Of a stretch of DNA of 64,000 nucleotides, positions 44,643 to 51,537 are shown piece by piece (positions within the stretch are counted from its first letter, which is position 1; the number at the start of each line of letters is the position of its first letter). Source of the stretch: Delftia sp. PS-11 (lineage in GTDB: Bacteria; Pseudomonadota; Gammaproteobacteria; Burkholderiales; Burkholderiaceae_C). Where the stretch lies: contig NZ_JACSYA010000022.1 in assembly GCF_029870285.1 (NCBI RefSeq), forward strand, positions 23,010 to 87,009, given 5' to 3'. The notes under the pieces are model-generated. The model was not told the DNA's origin. It did not search any database and worked only from the letters and a program-made list of their open reading frames with translations. The position numbers and the translations under genes were made by a program.

Positions 44643-45875
44643 TCAGCGTGCCGCCTGGTCGGGGCCGAACATCAGGGCATCCCGGATGGCGGCGATGTCG
44701 CGGCCCGAGCGCAGCAGCTCGAAATACCAGGCACTGTCGCCGGTGTCGCCGTACAGGCAGGCGCCGACGAGCCGGTCTGCGCGCAGCACCAGCTTCTTGT
44801 AGATGCCGCCTGCAGGGTCGCTGAGCACGATTTCCTCCGTGCCGGCGCCTCCCCGGAAGTCGCCGGCGCTGAACAGGTGAATGCCCGTGACCTTGAGCTT
44901 GGCCGAAACCTGCGATCCCGGATAGCGGCCGATGCCGATCCCGGCCAGATGGTTGGCCAGCACCCGGCCCTGTTCAAACAGCGGCGCCACCAGGCCGTAG
45001 GCAATGCCGCGATGGGCTGCGCATTCCCCTACGGCATAAATGCGCGGGTCGGTGACCGTCTGCAGCGTATCGCTGACCACAATGCCACGGTCCACATGCA
45101 GGTGCATCTGCTCGGCCAGGGCGGTGTCTGGACGGATGCCCACGGCCATGACCACGAGTTCGGCGTCTGCCTGCCGGCCGTCTTGCAGGTGGACCGAAGC
45201 CACCCGGCCCTGGCCATCGCCCATCAGGGCCTTGGTCTGTGCCTTCATCAGAAAGCGCATGCCCTGCCCGGCCAGCGTCTGCTGCAGCATGGCGGCTGCC
45301 GTATCGTCGAGCTGGCGGTCCAGCAGCCGCTCTCCGGCATGGACCACGGTGACCTGCATCCCCCGCTTCATCAGGCCATTGGCTGCCTCCAGCCCCAGCA
45401 GGCCGCCGCCGATGACCACGGCATGGCGGTAACTGGCGGCCGCATCGATCATGGCCTGCGTATCGGCGATGTCGCGGTAACCCAGCACGCCTTCGAGCTC
45501 GCGCCCCGGCACGGGCAGCATGAAGGGCCGCGAGCCGGTGGCCAGCACCAGCCGGTCGTAGCCTGCGCTCACGGGCTGCCCCTGTGCATCTGTGGCATGA
45601 ACGACCCGGCGCGCGCGGTCCACCCCGTGCACGCGGCAGCCCGCATGCAGCCGTATGCCGTGCCGGGTGTACCAGGCCCAGTCGTTGAGGATGATGTCTT
45701 CGAGCTGCTGCTCTCCAGCCAGCACCGGCGACAGCAGGATGCGGTTGTAGTTAGGGTGCGGCTCTGCGCCGAACACGGTGATGTCGTAGCGCTCGGGCGC
45801 GATCGCCAGCAGTTCCTCCAGCATGCGCACGCCGGCCATGCCGTTGCCCACCACCACCAGCCTTGGCTTGTCCAT
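44643..45875 (-). CDS. NirB N-terminal-like FAD oxidoreductase, nitrate reductase electron-transfer subunit
   Basis: 410 residues from the ATG at 45875 (GGAGG eight bases upstream). FAD motif VVVGNGMAGVRMLEELLAIA, then EPHPNYNRILLSPVLAGEQ (as in NirB/NasB), the NAD motif AVVIGGGLLGLEAANGLMKR and YAVGECAAHRGIAYGLVAPL. The protein resembles only the FAD/NAD half of NirB and has no sirohaem-binding C-terminus, so it is not nitrite reductase. It probably passes electrons from NAD(P)H to NasA, as NasB/NasC-type subunits do. It is the first gene of the nas operon, downstream of the attenuator. Confidence 0.93.
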   Translation of the reverse strand: MDKPRLVVVGNGMAGVRMLEELLAIAPERYDITVFGAEPHPNYNRILLSPVLAGEQQLEDIILNDWAWYTRHGIRLHAGCRVHGVDRARRVVHATDAQGQPVSAGYDRLVLATGSRPFMLPVPGRELEGVLGYRDIADTQAMIDAAASYRHAVVIGGGLLGLEAANGLMKRGMQVTVVHAGERLLDRQLDDTAAAMLQQTLAGQGMRFLMKAQTKALMGDGQGRVASVHLQDGRQADAELVVMAVGIRPDTALAEQMHLHVDRGIVVSDTLQTVTDPRIYAVGECAAHRGIAYGLVAPLFEQGRVLANHLAGIGIGRYPGSQVSAKLKVTGIHLFSAGDFRGGAGTEEIVLSDPAGGIYKKLVLRADRLVGACLYGDTGDSAWYFELLRSGRDIAAIRDALMFGPDQAAR

Positions 45876-45898
45876 GGAGCCTCCGTCGATTCCAGTGC

Positions 45899-45957
45899 AA
45901 AAAAAGGCGTCCACACCCTGGGCCCCGGGTTGCGAGACCGCCAGTGTGGACGCCTTT
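45899..45957 (-). terminator. nas leader attenuator (intrinsic terminator)
   Basis: On the minus strand a perfect 14-base stem (AAAGGCGTCCACAC against GTGTGGACGCCTTT) is followed by an uninterrupted run of seven T (45899-45905). It lies 24 bases before the first nas start codon and downstream of the promoter, so it would block the operon unless overridden. A leader terminator of this sort is the target of NasR antitermination in Klebsiella nasF. Confidence 0.92.
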
Positions 45958-45964
45958 GTCCGTG

Positions 45965-46013
45965 CTCTCCAGGTGCGCCGTTGCACGCAGAGTGCCTGGC
46001 CCGTGCTGGGCCA
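45965..46013 (-). promoter_or_regulatory. nas leader hairpins, ANTAR-type recognition element
   Basis: On the minus strand two hairpins lie between the sigma-54 promoter and the terminator. The first (45997-46013) has a TGGCCC/GGGCCA stem. The second (45965-45992) has a GTGC/GCAC stem with a hexaloop AACGGC, extended by CTCT/AGAG. ANTAR proteins bind paired hairpins with a hexanucleotide loop having A at 1 and G at 4; the second loop fits and the first does not clearly do so. Confidence 0.65.
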
Positions 46014-46026
46014 TCAACAATTCATA

Positions 46027-46042
46027 AGCAATATGCATGCCA
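46027..46042 (-). promoter_or_regulatory. sigma-54 promoter of the nas operon
   Basis: TGGCATGCATATTGCT on the minus strand matches the consensus TGGCACG-N4-TTGCW with one change and the exact GG-N10-GC spacing. Transcription should start about 12 bases further on, leaving a leader of roughly 140 bases before the FAD subunit gene. Confidence 0.8.
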
Positions 46043-46050
46043 GATTTTTG

Positions 46051-46065
46051 GCACCTGTTCGGTGC
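46051..46065. promoter_or_regulatory. NtrC-type binding site, nas promoter
   Basis: GCACC-TGTTC-GGTGC is a perfect dyad of the GCACC-N5-GGTGC type seen in the E. coli glnA NtrC site. It lies only about 10 bases upstream of the -24 element, closer than most enhancers, so a second site or a different geometry may be involved. Confidence 0.75.
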
Positions 46066-46430
46066 ATTTCTGGGGGCATCGGAGTGCTGGTTGCCGTGCT
46101 CCCGCAGCGTCTTGCACAGCAGCGGGGCGTGTTGTCCACGCACGCGCAGATGTGCAAAAAATCCAACATGTCTCAAGGATTTTGCTGATGGTGATCAATT
46201 TGCTCAGGTTTTTTAAGTCCTTGCCCTTATCAAATAAAATGATAAAAATAATAAAAATGGAAAAAAGGAAGTGTGCAAACTCAAGGCATGCGTACGCTTC
46301 TACGGCCCATTTGGTTTTTTGTCATCCCACAAATAGCGCTTGCTGCCTGCATCACTCTGTCTGTAAGCTCATTGCAACGCGTAGGTACTGCTGGGATGTT
46401 GGTCAACGGCATTTTTCGAGGAGATAGCCG

Positions 46431-48098
46431 ATGAGAGTGAATCTGCCTGTCAGCACGCATGAGTACGCTTTTCCCAAAGGGCAGACGCTGGTGTCCACCA
46501 CCGATCTCAAGGGGCGCATCCTTTACTGCAACCCGATGTTCATCGAGGTCAGCGGCTATGCACGCGATGAGTTGCTGGGCCAGCCGCACAGCATGATCCG
46601 CCACCCCGACATGCCGGAGGAGGCCTTCCGCGACATGTGGGAGACCATCGCCAGCGGTCTGCCCTGGTCGGCGCCCGTCAAGAACCGGCGCAAGAACGGC
46701 GATTTCTACTGGGTCATGGCCAATGTGACGCCGCTGATGGACGGTGACCAGCCCACGGGCTACATGTCGGTGCGTACCGAGGCCACGCGCGAGCAGATCC
46801 AGGCCGCAGAGAGTCTTTACCAGACCATGCGTGCCGAGAAGGACGCCGGCAGGAAAATCCATGTGCTGCACCGCGGACACCTGCTGCGCAACAACCTGCG
46901 CGGCCGTCTGGGCCGTGCGCTGAGCCTGGGCCTGGCTGGCAAGCTGGGGCTGGTGTTTTCACTGGTGATGGCTGCTGCCTTCGGGGCGGCCACCGCAGGC
47001 GGGCAGACCCTGGGCCTGTGGTCCGGACTGGCCTGGCTGGCCGCCTGCGCGGTCATGGTTCTGGCCGTCTCCTGGGCCTACCGGCTCACCGTGGCGCCGC
47101 TGGGCCAGATGGTGCGCCTGGCCAACCGCATGGCTGCCGGAGACCTCACGCAGACCATCCGCAATACGCGCAATGATGTGGTGGGTGATCTGGAGAAGGC
47201 GCTGGCACAGCTCAATGTCAACCTGCTGTCCATCGTGCGCGATGCGCGTGAGGAAAGCGAAAAGATGAGGGTTTCCGCCCGCGAGATTGCCGCCGGCAAC
47301 CAGGACCTGTCCTCGCGCACGGAAAGCCAGGCCAGCAATCTGCAGCAGACGGCTGCCTCGATGGAGGAGATCACGGGCACGGTCAAGCTGACAGCGGATG
47401 CCGCGCGCCAGGCCAGCGATCTGGCGACCCGCGCCACCGATGTGGCCGAGCGCAGCAGCGGCGCGGTCGATGGCGTGGCCGACACCATGCGGCAAATCCA
47501 GGCCGCCTCGGGGCGCATCGGCGAGATCACCCAGCTGATCGATTCCATCGCCTTCCAGACGAACATCCTGGCGCTGAACGCGGCCGTGGAGGCGGCCCGG
47601 GCGGGCGAGCAGGGCCGGGGCTTTGCCGTGGTGGCCACCGAGGTGCGCAGCCTTTCGCACCGCACGCTGGCGGCTGCCAAGGAGATCCGCCAGCTCATCG
47701 ATGACTCTGCTGCCAAGGTACTCGATGGCAACCAGCGCACGGGGCTGGCGCAAAAGACCATGGCCGAGTCACTGGATCTGGTGCGGCGCGTGAACCTGCT
47801 GATTGGCGAGATCAACAGCGCTTCCGGCGAGCAGCTCAGCGGCATCTCCCAGGTCAACTCTGCTGTCTCGCATCTGGACAGCATCACGCAGCAGAATGCT
47901 GCCCTGGTCGAGCAAAATGCGGCTTCCGCCATGTCTTTGCAGCTTCAGGCGCAGACGGTGGCCGAAACCGTGCAGGTTTTCCGCCTGTCGGGCCAGCCCC
48001 AGGGCGAGGCGGCCGATGCGGTGGCGCTGCGCCGCGCCATGAAGACCCAGAGGTCCGCCTTGCCGGGCCAGACACCGCCTGCGCTGCGCGCAGCCTGA
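46431..48098 (+). CDS. PAS-containing methyl-accepting chemotaxis protein (Aer-like)
   Basis: 555 residues from the ATG at 46431. An N-terminal PAS domain (about 20-120, LYCNPMFIEVSGYARDELLG and GDFYWVMANVTPLMDGD) replaces a periplasmic sensor. Two hydrophobic segments near residues 165-205 (LGLVFSLVMAAAFGAATA and LAWLAACAVMVLAVSWA) precede a HAMP region and a long methyl-accepting coiled coil. The signalling tip DSIAFQTNILALNAAVEAAR and the sequence AGEQGRGFAVVATEVRSL are intact. It is architecturally like Aer, a redox or energy taxis receptor with FAD in the PAS domain. It is divergent from the nas operon. Confidence 0.95.
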   Translation: MRVNLPVSTHEYAFPKGQTLVSTTDLKGRILYCNPMFIEVSGYARDELLGQPHSMIRHPDMPEEAFRDMWETIASGLPWSAPVKNRRKNGDFYWVMANVTPLMDGDQPTGYMSVRTEATREQIQAAESLYQTMRAEKDAGRKIHVLHRGHLLRNNLRGRLGRALSLGLAGKLGLVFSLVMAAAFGAATAGGQTLGLWSGLAWLAACAVMVLAVSWAYRLTVAPLGQMVRLANRMAAGDLTQTIRNTRNDVVGDLEKALAQLNVNLLSIVRDAREESEKMRVSAREIAAGNQDLSSRTESQASNLQQTAASMEEITGTVKLTADAARQASDLATRATDVAERSSGAVDGVADTMRQIQAASGRIGEITQLIDSIAFQTNILALNAAVEAARAGEQGRGFAVVATEVRSLSHRTLAAAKEIRQLIDDSAAKVLDGNQRTGLAQKTMAESLDLVRRVNLLIGEINSASGEQLSGISQVNSAVSHLDSITQQNAALVEQNAASAMSLQLQAQTVAETVQVFRLSGQPQGEAADAVALRRAMKTQRSALPGQTPPALRAA

Positions 48099-48156
48099 CC
48101 GGCTGGCAGTGCCTGCGGCTGGCGGCTGGCGGCTGCGGCCCCGCTGTGCCGGGGGC

Positions 48157-48963
48157 TCAGGCGGCTTTTTCCACGTGCGCCTGGCGCGTGTAGAGGAAGT
48201 CGATGACGGCCTTGCGGCACTGCAGGTAGCGCGGGTCCTCGGCCAGGGCCACGCGGCTGCGCGGGCGGGCGATGCCGACTTCCAGCACCTCCCCGATGGT
48301 GGCGGCCGGGCCGTTGGTCATCATCACGATCTTGTCGGACAGCAGCACGGCTTCATCCACATCATGGGTGACCATGACCACAGTGCTTTGCGTGCGCGCC
48401 ACGATCTCCAGCAGCTCGTCCTGCAGCTTGGCGCGCGTGAGCGCATCCAGCGCGCCGAAGGGCTCATCCATCAGCAGCACCTGGGGCTCCATGGACAGGG
48501 CACGGGCAATGCCCACGCGCTGCTTCATGCCACCCGAAATTTCGCCGGGGCGCTTGTGCGCGGCATGCGCCAGGCCCACCAGCTGCAGCGCAGCCATGGT
48601 GCGCTCCTTGAGCTGGGCGCGGCTTTCTGTGCGGCCGAAGACGCGCTCCACCGCCAGGTGGATATTGCCTTCGCAGGTCAGCCAGGGCAGCAGCGAGTGG
48701 TTCTGGAACACCACGGCGCGCTCGGGTCCCGGGCCCTTGATCTCCTTGTTGCCGCACAGCAGCACACCGGCCGTGGGCGTGGTCAGCCCCGCGATCAGGT
48801 TCAGCAGCGTGGACTTGCCGCAGCCCGAGTGGCCGATCAGGGCCACGAACTCGCCCTTGGCAATCGTCAGGTGGATGTCGCGCAGCGCAAGGAATACGCC
48901 CTTGGCGGTCTTGAAGCTTTGCTCCACGGACTGGATTTCGATGAATTTTGCCGATGCGCTCAT
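48157..48963 (-). CDS. nitrate ABC transporter ATP-binding protein
   Basis: 268 residues from the ATG at 48963, overlapping the permease stop (ATGA). Walker A is GHSGCGKSTLL, the signature ISGGMKQRVGIARAL and Walker B VLLMDEPFGALD, followed by the H-loop VTHDVDEAVLLSD. It belongs to the NrtD/SsuB/TauB group of ABC ATPases and lacks the extra NrtC-type substrate-binding tail of cyanobacteria. It powers uptake of nitrate at the inner membrane. It is the last gene in the nrtA-permease-ATPase operon. Confidence 0.95.
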   Translation of the reverse strand: MSASAKFIEIQSVEQSFKTAKGVFLALRDIHLTIAKGEFVALIGHSGCGKSTLLNLIAGLTTPTAGVLLCGNKEIKGPGPERAVVFQNHSLLPWLTCEGNIHLAVERVFGRTESRAQLKERTMAALQLVGLAHAAHKRPGEISGGMKQRVGIARALSMEPQVLLMDEPFGALDALTRAKLQDELLEIVARTQSTVVMVTHDVDEAVLLSDKIVMMTNGPAATIGEVLEVGIARPRSRVALAEDPRYLQCRKAVIDFLYTRQAHVEKAA

Positions 48964-49913
48964 GATTTCACCTCTTCGAAAGTAAAGGCCGTTGCCAGCT
49001 TGACCAGCGCCATCTCCAGCAGCAGGCCCACGATGCCGATCACGAAGATGGCAATGATGATGTTCTTGACGTTGAGGTTGTTCCACTCATCCCAGACCCA
49101 GAAGCCGATGCCCACGCCGCCCGTCAGCATCTCTGCCGCGACGATGACCAGCCAGGCCGTTCCCACGGCCAGACGCACGCCCGTCAGCATGTAGGGCAGC
49201 ACGGAGGGGAACAGGATGGTGGTGGCGATCTTCCACTCGCTGAGGTTGAGCACGCGCGCCACGTTCATGTAGTCCTGGGGCACGCGCTGCACGCCCACGG
49301 CGGTGTTGATGATCATGGGCCAGATGGAGCAGATGAAAATGGTCCAGATGGCCGCCGGGTTGGCGCCTTTGAACACCAGCAGGCCAATGGGCAGCCAGGC
49401 CAGGGGCGAGACCGGGCGCAGCAGGCTGATGAGCGGGTTGAACATGCGCGACAGAAAGGTGAAGCGGCCGATCACAAAGCCTGCCGGGATGCCCACCACA
49501 GCCGCAAGGCCGAAGCCCACGGCCACACGCTGCAGCGAGGCCAGCACATTCCAGCCCACGCCCTGGTCGTTGGGGCCGTTGCTATAGAAGGGGTCGCTGA
49601 AGACCTCCAGCGCCTGCAGCCAGGTTTCGTGGGGGCCGGGGATGCTCTGGCCCGAGCCGGCTGCAACCAGGGACCACAGTCCCACAAGCAGGCCCAGGCC
49701 GCACAGCGGCGGCAGCACGGCCAGCCAGAAGGCGCGCGATAGCGCATGCCAGTCGCGCGCTGGGGCAGAGGGGGGCTGGGGCTTGGCGGATGCGGCTGGC
49801 ATGGCGGATGTGGCTGGCATGGCGGATGTGGCTGGGGCTGCGCTGGGCGTTTGCGTGCTGGTGGCCACCTGTTCGGCGGGCTCTGTGGAGAAGTGGAAGA
49901 CGGCGCTGACCAT
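48960..49913 (-). CDS. nrtB: nitrate ABC transporter permease
   Basis: 317 residues from the ATG at 49913. After a roughly 50-residue soluble tail rich in Ala, Pro and Ser there are six membrane helices (FWLAVLPPLCGLGLLVGLWS is the first) and the ABC-permease EAA region near DYMNVARVLNLSEWKIATTI. It forms the inner-membrane channel for nitrate brought by NrtA and is 26 bases downstream of nrtA. The N-terminal tail is partly encoded by a tandem 18-base repeat and is longer than in typical NrtB proteins. Confidence 0.95.
   Translation of the reverse strand: MVSAVFHFSTEPAEQVATSTQTPSAAPATSAMPATSAMPAASAKPQPPSAPARDWHALSRAFWLAVLPPLCGLGLLVGLWSLVAAGSGQSIPGPHETWLQALEVFSDPFYSNGPNDQGVGWNVLASLQRVAVGFGLAAVVGIPAGFVIGRFTFLSRMFNPLISLLRPVSPLAWLPIGLLVFKGANPAAIWTIFICSIWPMIINTAVGVQRVPQDYMNVARVLNLSEWKIATTILFPSVLPYMLTGVRLAVGTAWLVIVAAEMLTGGVGIGFWVWDEWNNLNVKNIIIAIFVIGIVGLLLEMALVKLATAFTFEEVKS
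49783..49836. repeat. three tandem 18-base units inside nrtB
   Basis: Three copies of a unit reading ATGGCGGATGTGGCTGGC (with single-base differences) lie head to tail. On the coding strand they encode the repeated peptide ATSAMP in the soluble N-terminal tail of the permease, so unit number can vary without breaking the frame. Confidence 0.9.
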
Positions 49914-49939
49914 GGTGGGTTCCTCTATGGAGTGGGGCG

Positions 49940-51229
49940 TCATGCCTTGATGGAGAAGCTGTCGGCGTACTTGCGCGGGTCCTTGCCATCCCAGACCGTG
50001 CCGTCCATGAGCTTGCTGCTGCGCATCTCTGCCTTTGGCAGCGGCGCCTTGGCGACGGCCGCAGCCTGCTGGTAGATATCGGTGCGGTTGACCGCCCTGG
50101 CCACGGCCAGGTAGTCGGGATGCTCCTTGAGCAGGCCCCAGCGCTTGTGCTGGGTCAGAAACCACATGCCATCGGACAGATAGGGAAAGCCCACGCTGCC
50201 GTCGCCGTAGAACTTCATGTGGTCGGGGTCGTCCCAGGTCTTGCCCATGCCGTCCTGGTAGCGGCCCAGGATGCGCTGGTTGATGGCGTCCACGCCGGTA
50301 TTGACATAGGCCTTGCCCGCGATGGTGTCGGCCATGCGGCTCTTGTTGGCCAGGCTTTCGTCGATCCAGCGGCCGGCCTCGATGATGGCTGCCGTCACGG
50401 CACGCGCCGTGTGGGGGTTCTGGCGCGCGAAGTCCGACGTGGTGCCCAGCACCTTCTCGGGGTGGTCTTTCCAGATCGCTTGCGACGTCGTGGCGGTCAC
50501 ACCGATGCCATCCATGATGGCGCGGTGGTTCCATGGCTCACCCACGCAAAAACCGTCCATGTTGCCCACGCGCATGTTGGCGACCATCTGCGGCGGCGGC
50601 ACGGTGATGACCTTGGCATCCTTGAGCGGATGGATGCCGTGGGCCGCCATCCAGTAGTACAGCCACATGGCGTGCGTGCCGGTGGGGAAGGTCTGGGCAA
50701 AGGTGTATTCGCGCTTGTCACTGGCCATCAGCTTGGCCAGCCCTGCACCGTTGACCGCACCCTTGTCGGCCAGCTTCTTGGACAGCGTGATGGCCTGGCC
50801 GTTGTGGTTGAGCGTCATGAGCACGGCCATGTCTTTCTTGGGTCCGCCCAGGCCCAGGTGCAGGCCATAAACCAGGCCGTAGAGCACATGGGCAAAGTCC
50901 AGCTCGCCGTTGACCAGCTTGTCGCGCACGCCGGCCCAGCTGGCCTCCTTGGACAGCACGAACTTGACGCCGTGCTTGACGTCCAGCCCCAGCACCGACG
51001 CCATGACGACACTGGCGCAGTCGGTCAGCGGAATGAAGCCGATGCGCACCTCTTTCTTTTCGGGGGCGTCCGAGCCCGCAGCCCAGGCGCCGTGGTGGCC
51101 CAGGCTGGTGTACAGCGCTGCGCCACCAGCGAGTGCACCGGCCTGGCGCAGGAAGCCGCGCCGGGGCAGTGCCGGGGCTGCGGGCGTGGTGCGGCCAGTG
51201 TCTTCGGGGGACGGGTGTGAATGCGCCAT
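49940..51229 (-). CDS. nrtA: nitrate-binding protein of ABC transporter, Tat-exported
   Basis: 429 residues from the ATG at 51229 (AAGGAG upstream). The N-terminus PRRGFLRQAGALAGGAALYT is a Tat signal. The mature protein starts near EVRIGFIPLTDCASVVMASV and has the NrtA/CmpA landmarks LVNGELDFAHVLYGLVYGLH, FPTGTHAMWLYYWMAAHGIH and GFCVGEPWNHRAIMDGIGV. It binds nitrate (and possibly nitrite) in the periplasm and delivers it to NrtB. It is the first gene of the transporter operon and sits behind its own leader attenuator. Confidence 0.96.
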   Translation of the reverse strand: MAHSHPSPEDTGRTTPAAPALPRRGFLRQAGALAGGAALYTSLGHHGAWAAGSDAPEKKEVRIGFIPLTDCASVVMASVLGLDVKHGVKFVLSKEASWAGVRDKLVNGELDFAHVLYGLVYGLHLGLGGPKKDMAVLMTLNHNGQAITLSKKLADKGAVNGAGLAKLMASDKREYTFAQTFPTGTHAMWLYYWMAAHGIHPLKDAKVITVPPPQMVANMRVGNMDGFCVGEPWNHRAIMDGIGVTATTSQAIWKDHPEKVLGTTSDFARQNPHTARAVTAAIIEAGRWIDESLANKSRMADTIAGKAYVNTGVDAINQRILGRYQDGMGKTWDDPDHMKFYGDGSVGFPYLSDGMWFLTQHKRWGLLKEHPDYLAVARAVNRTDIYQQAAAVAKAPLPKAEMRSSKLMDGTVWDGKDPRKYADSFSIKA

Positions 51230-51283
51230 GGTCGGACTCCTTCGATCGTGAGAGTGGAATGCGGTCAAGCCGGGGCTCCATGC

Positions 51284-51333
51284 AAAACGGCGTCTTTTCC
51301 TGCCCGCACGCAGCGGGGGAAAGAGACGCCGTT
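51284..51333 (-). terminator. nrt leader attenuator (intrinsic terminator-like hairpin)
   Basis: On the minus strand AACGGCGTCT pairs perfectly with AGACGCCGTT, extended by TTTCC/GGAAA after one bulged base and capped by CCCGC/GCGGG, giving a hairpin of about 20 pairs. Only four T follow, so termination is plausible but weaker than at the nas attenuator. It lies 55 bases before the nrtA start. Confidence 0.75.
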
Positions 51334-51360
51334 GTCATGTGGCCCTTGGCAGAGCCGGGT

Positions 51361-51380
51361 CCCGACCGCCTTTGGCCGGG
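51361..51380 (-). promoter_or_regulatory. nrt leader hairpin, ANTAR-type recognition element
   Basis: On the minus strand CCCGGCC pairs with GGTCGGG (seven pairs, one G-T) around the hexaloop AAAGGC, which has A at position 1 and G at 4 as expected for ANTAR-bound RNA. The loop differs from the nas leader loop AACGGC at one base. A second hairpin (51343-51359, CCCGGC/GCC..GGG) follows before the attenuator. Confidence 0.75.
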
Positions 51381-51395
51381 GATTGCAAAGATCAA

Positions 51396-51411
51396 AGCAC
51401 AGAGCGTGCCA
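51396..51411 (-). promoter_or_regulatory. sigma-54 promoter of the nrt operon
   Basis: TGGCACGCTCTGTGCT on the minus strand matches TGGCACG exactly, with GTGCT in place of TTGCW and the strict GG-N10-GC spacing. It would give a leader of about 155 bases to nrtA. Confidence 0.8.
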
Positions 51412-51486
51412 GCCTGGATTCCGCAGAGGCCGCTCTGGGACAAGGCTCCTGGTTCAGTGCCTGGGCCGCGTTCTGGTGCGTGCTGC

Positions 51487-51501
51487 GCACCATGCCGGTG
51501 C
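51487..51501. promoter_or_regulatory. NtrC-type enhancer site, nrt promoter
   Basis: GCACC-ATGCC-GGTGC is a perfect dyad of the same type as the site at the nas promoter. It lies about 76 bases upstream of the -24 element, at usual enhancer distance, in the gap between the nrt operon and nasR. Confidence 0.75.
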
Positions 51502-51537
51502 TGCGCTGCAACATGATGCGCGGCGGCGGTCCGCGCA

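Larger units (their letters stand above)
45876..46430. other. 555-base regulatory region between nas operon and chemoreceptor gene
   Basis: No gene is visible. It holds, from left to right, the nas attenuator, a leader hairpin, the minus-strand sigma-54 promoter and an NtrC-type site (all listed separately). From about 46190 to 46330 there is a very AT-rich block with runs of A and T, which probably contains the rightward promoter of the chemoreceptor gene; no sigma-28 consensus was recognised there. A GAGGAGA ribosome site lies just before 46431. Confidence 0.7.
51230..51537. other. 308-base regulatory region between nrt operon and nasR
   Basis: No gene is visible. It holds the minus-strand nrt attenuator, a leader hairpin with a hexaloop, a sigma-54 promoter and an NtrC-type site, each listed separately. 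Together they occupy about half of the stretch. The order, from the nrtA start outward, is the same as in the nas leader. Confidence 0.8.

Noticed and set aside
44643..45875. Calling the FAD protein nitrite reductase NirB.
   Set aside because: Only the FAD/NAD half is present, with no sirohaem or 4Fe-4S C-terminal domains.
45997..46013. First nas leader hairpin as a canonical ANTAR hexaloop.
   Set aside because: Its loop is five bases in the most stable pairing, or AGCACG (A at 1 but not G at 4) with a bulge, so only the second hairpin was counted as matching.
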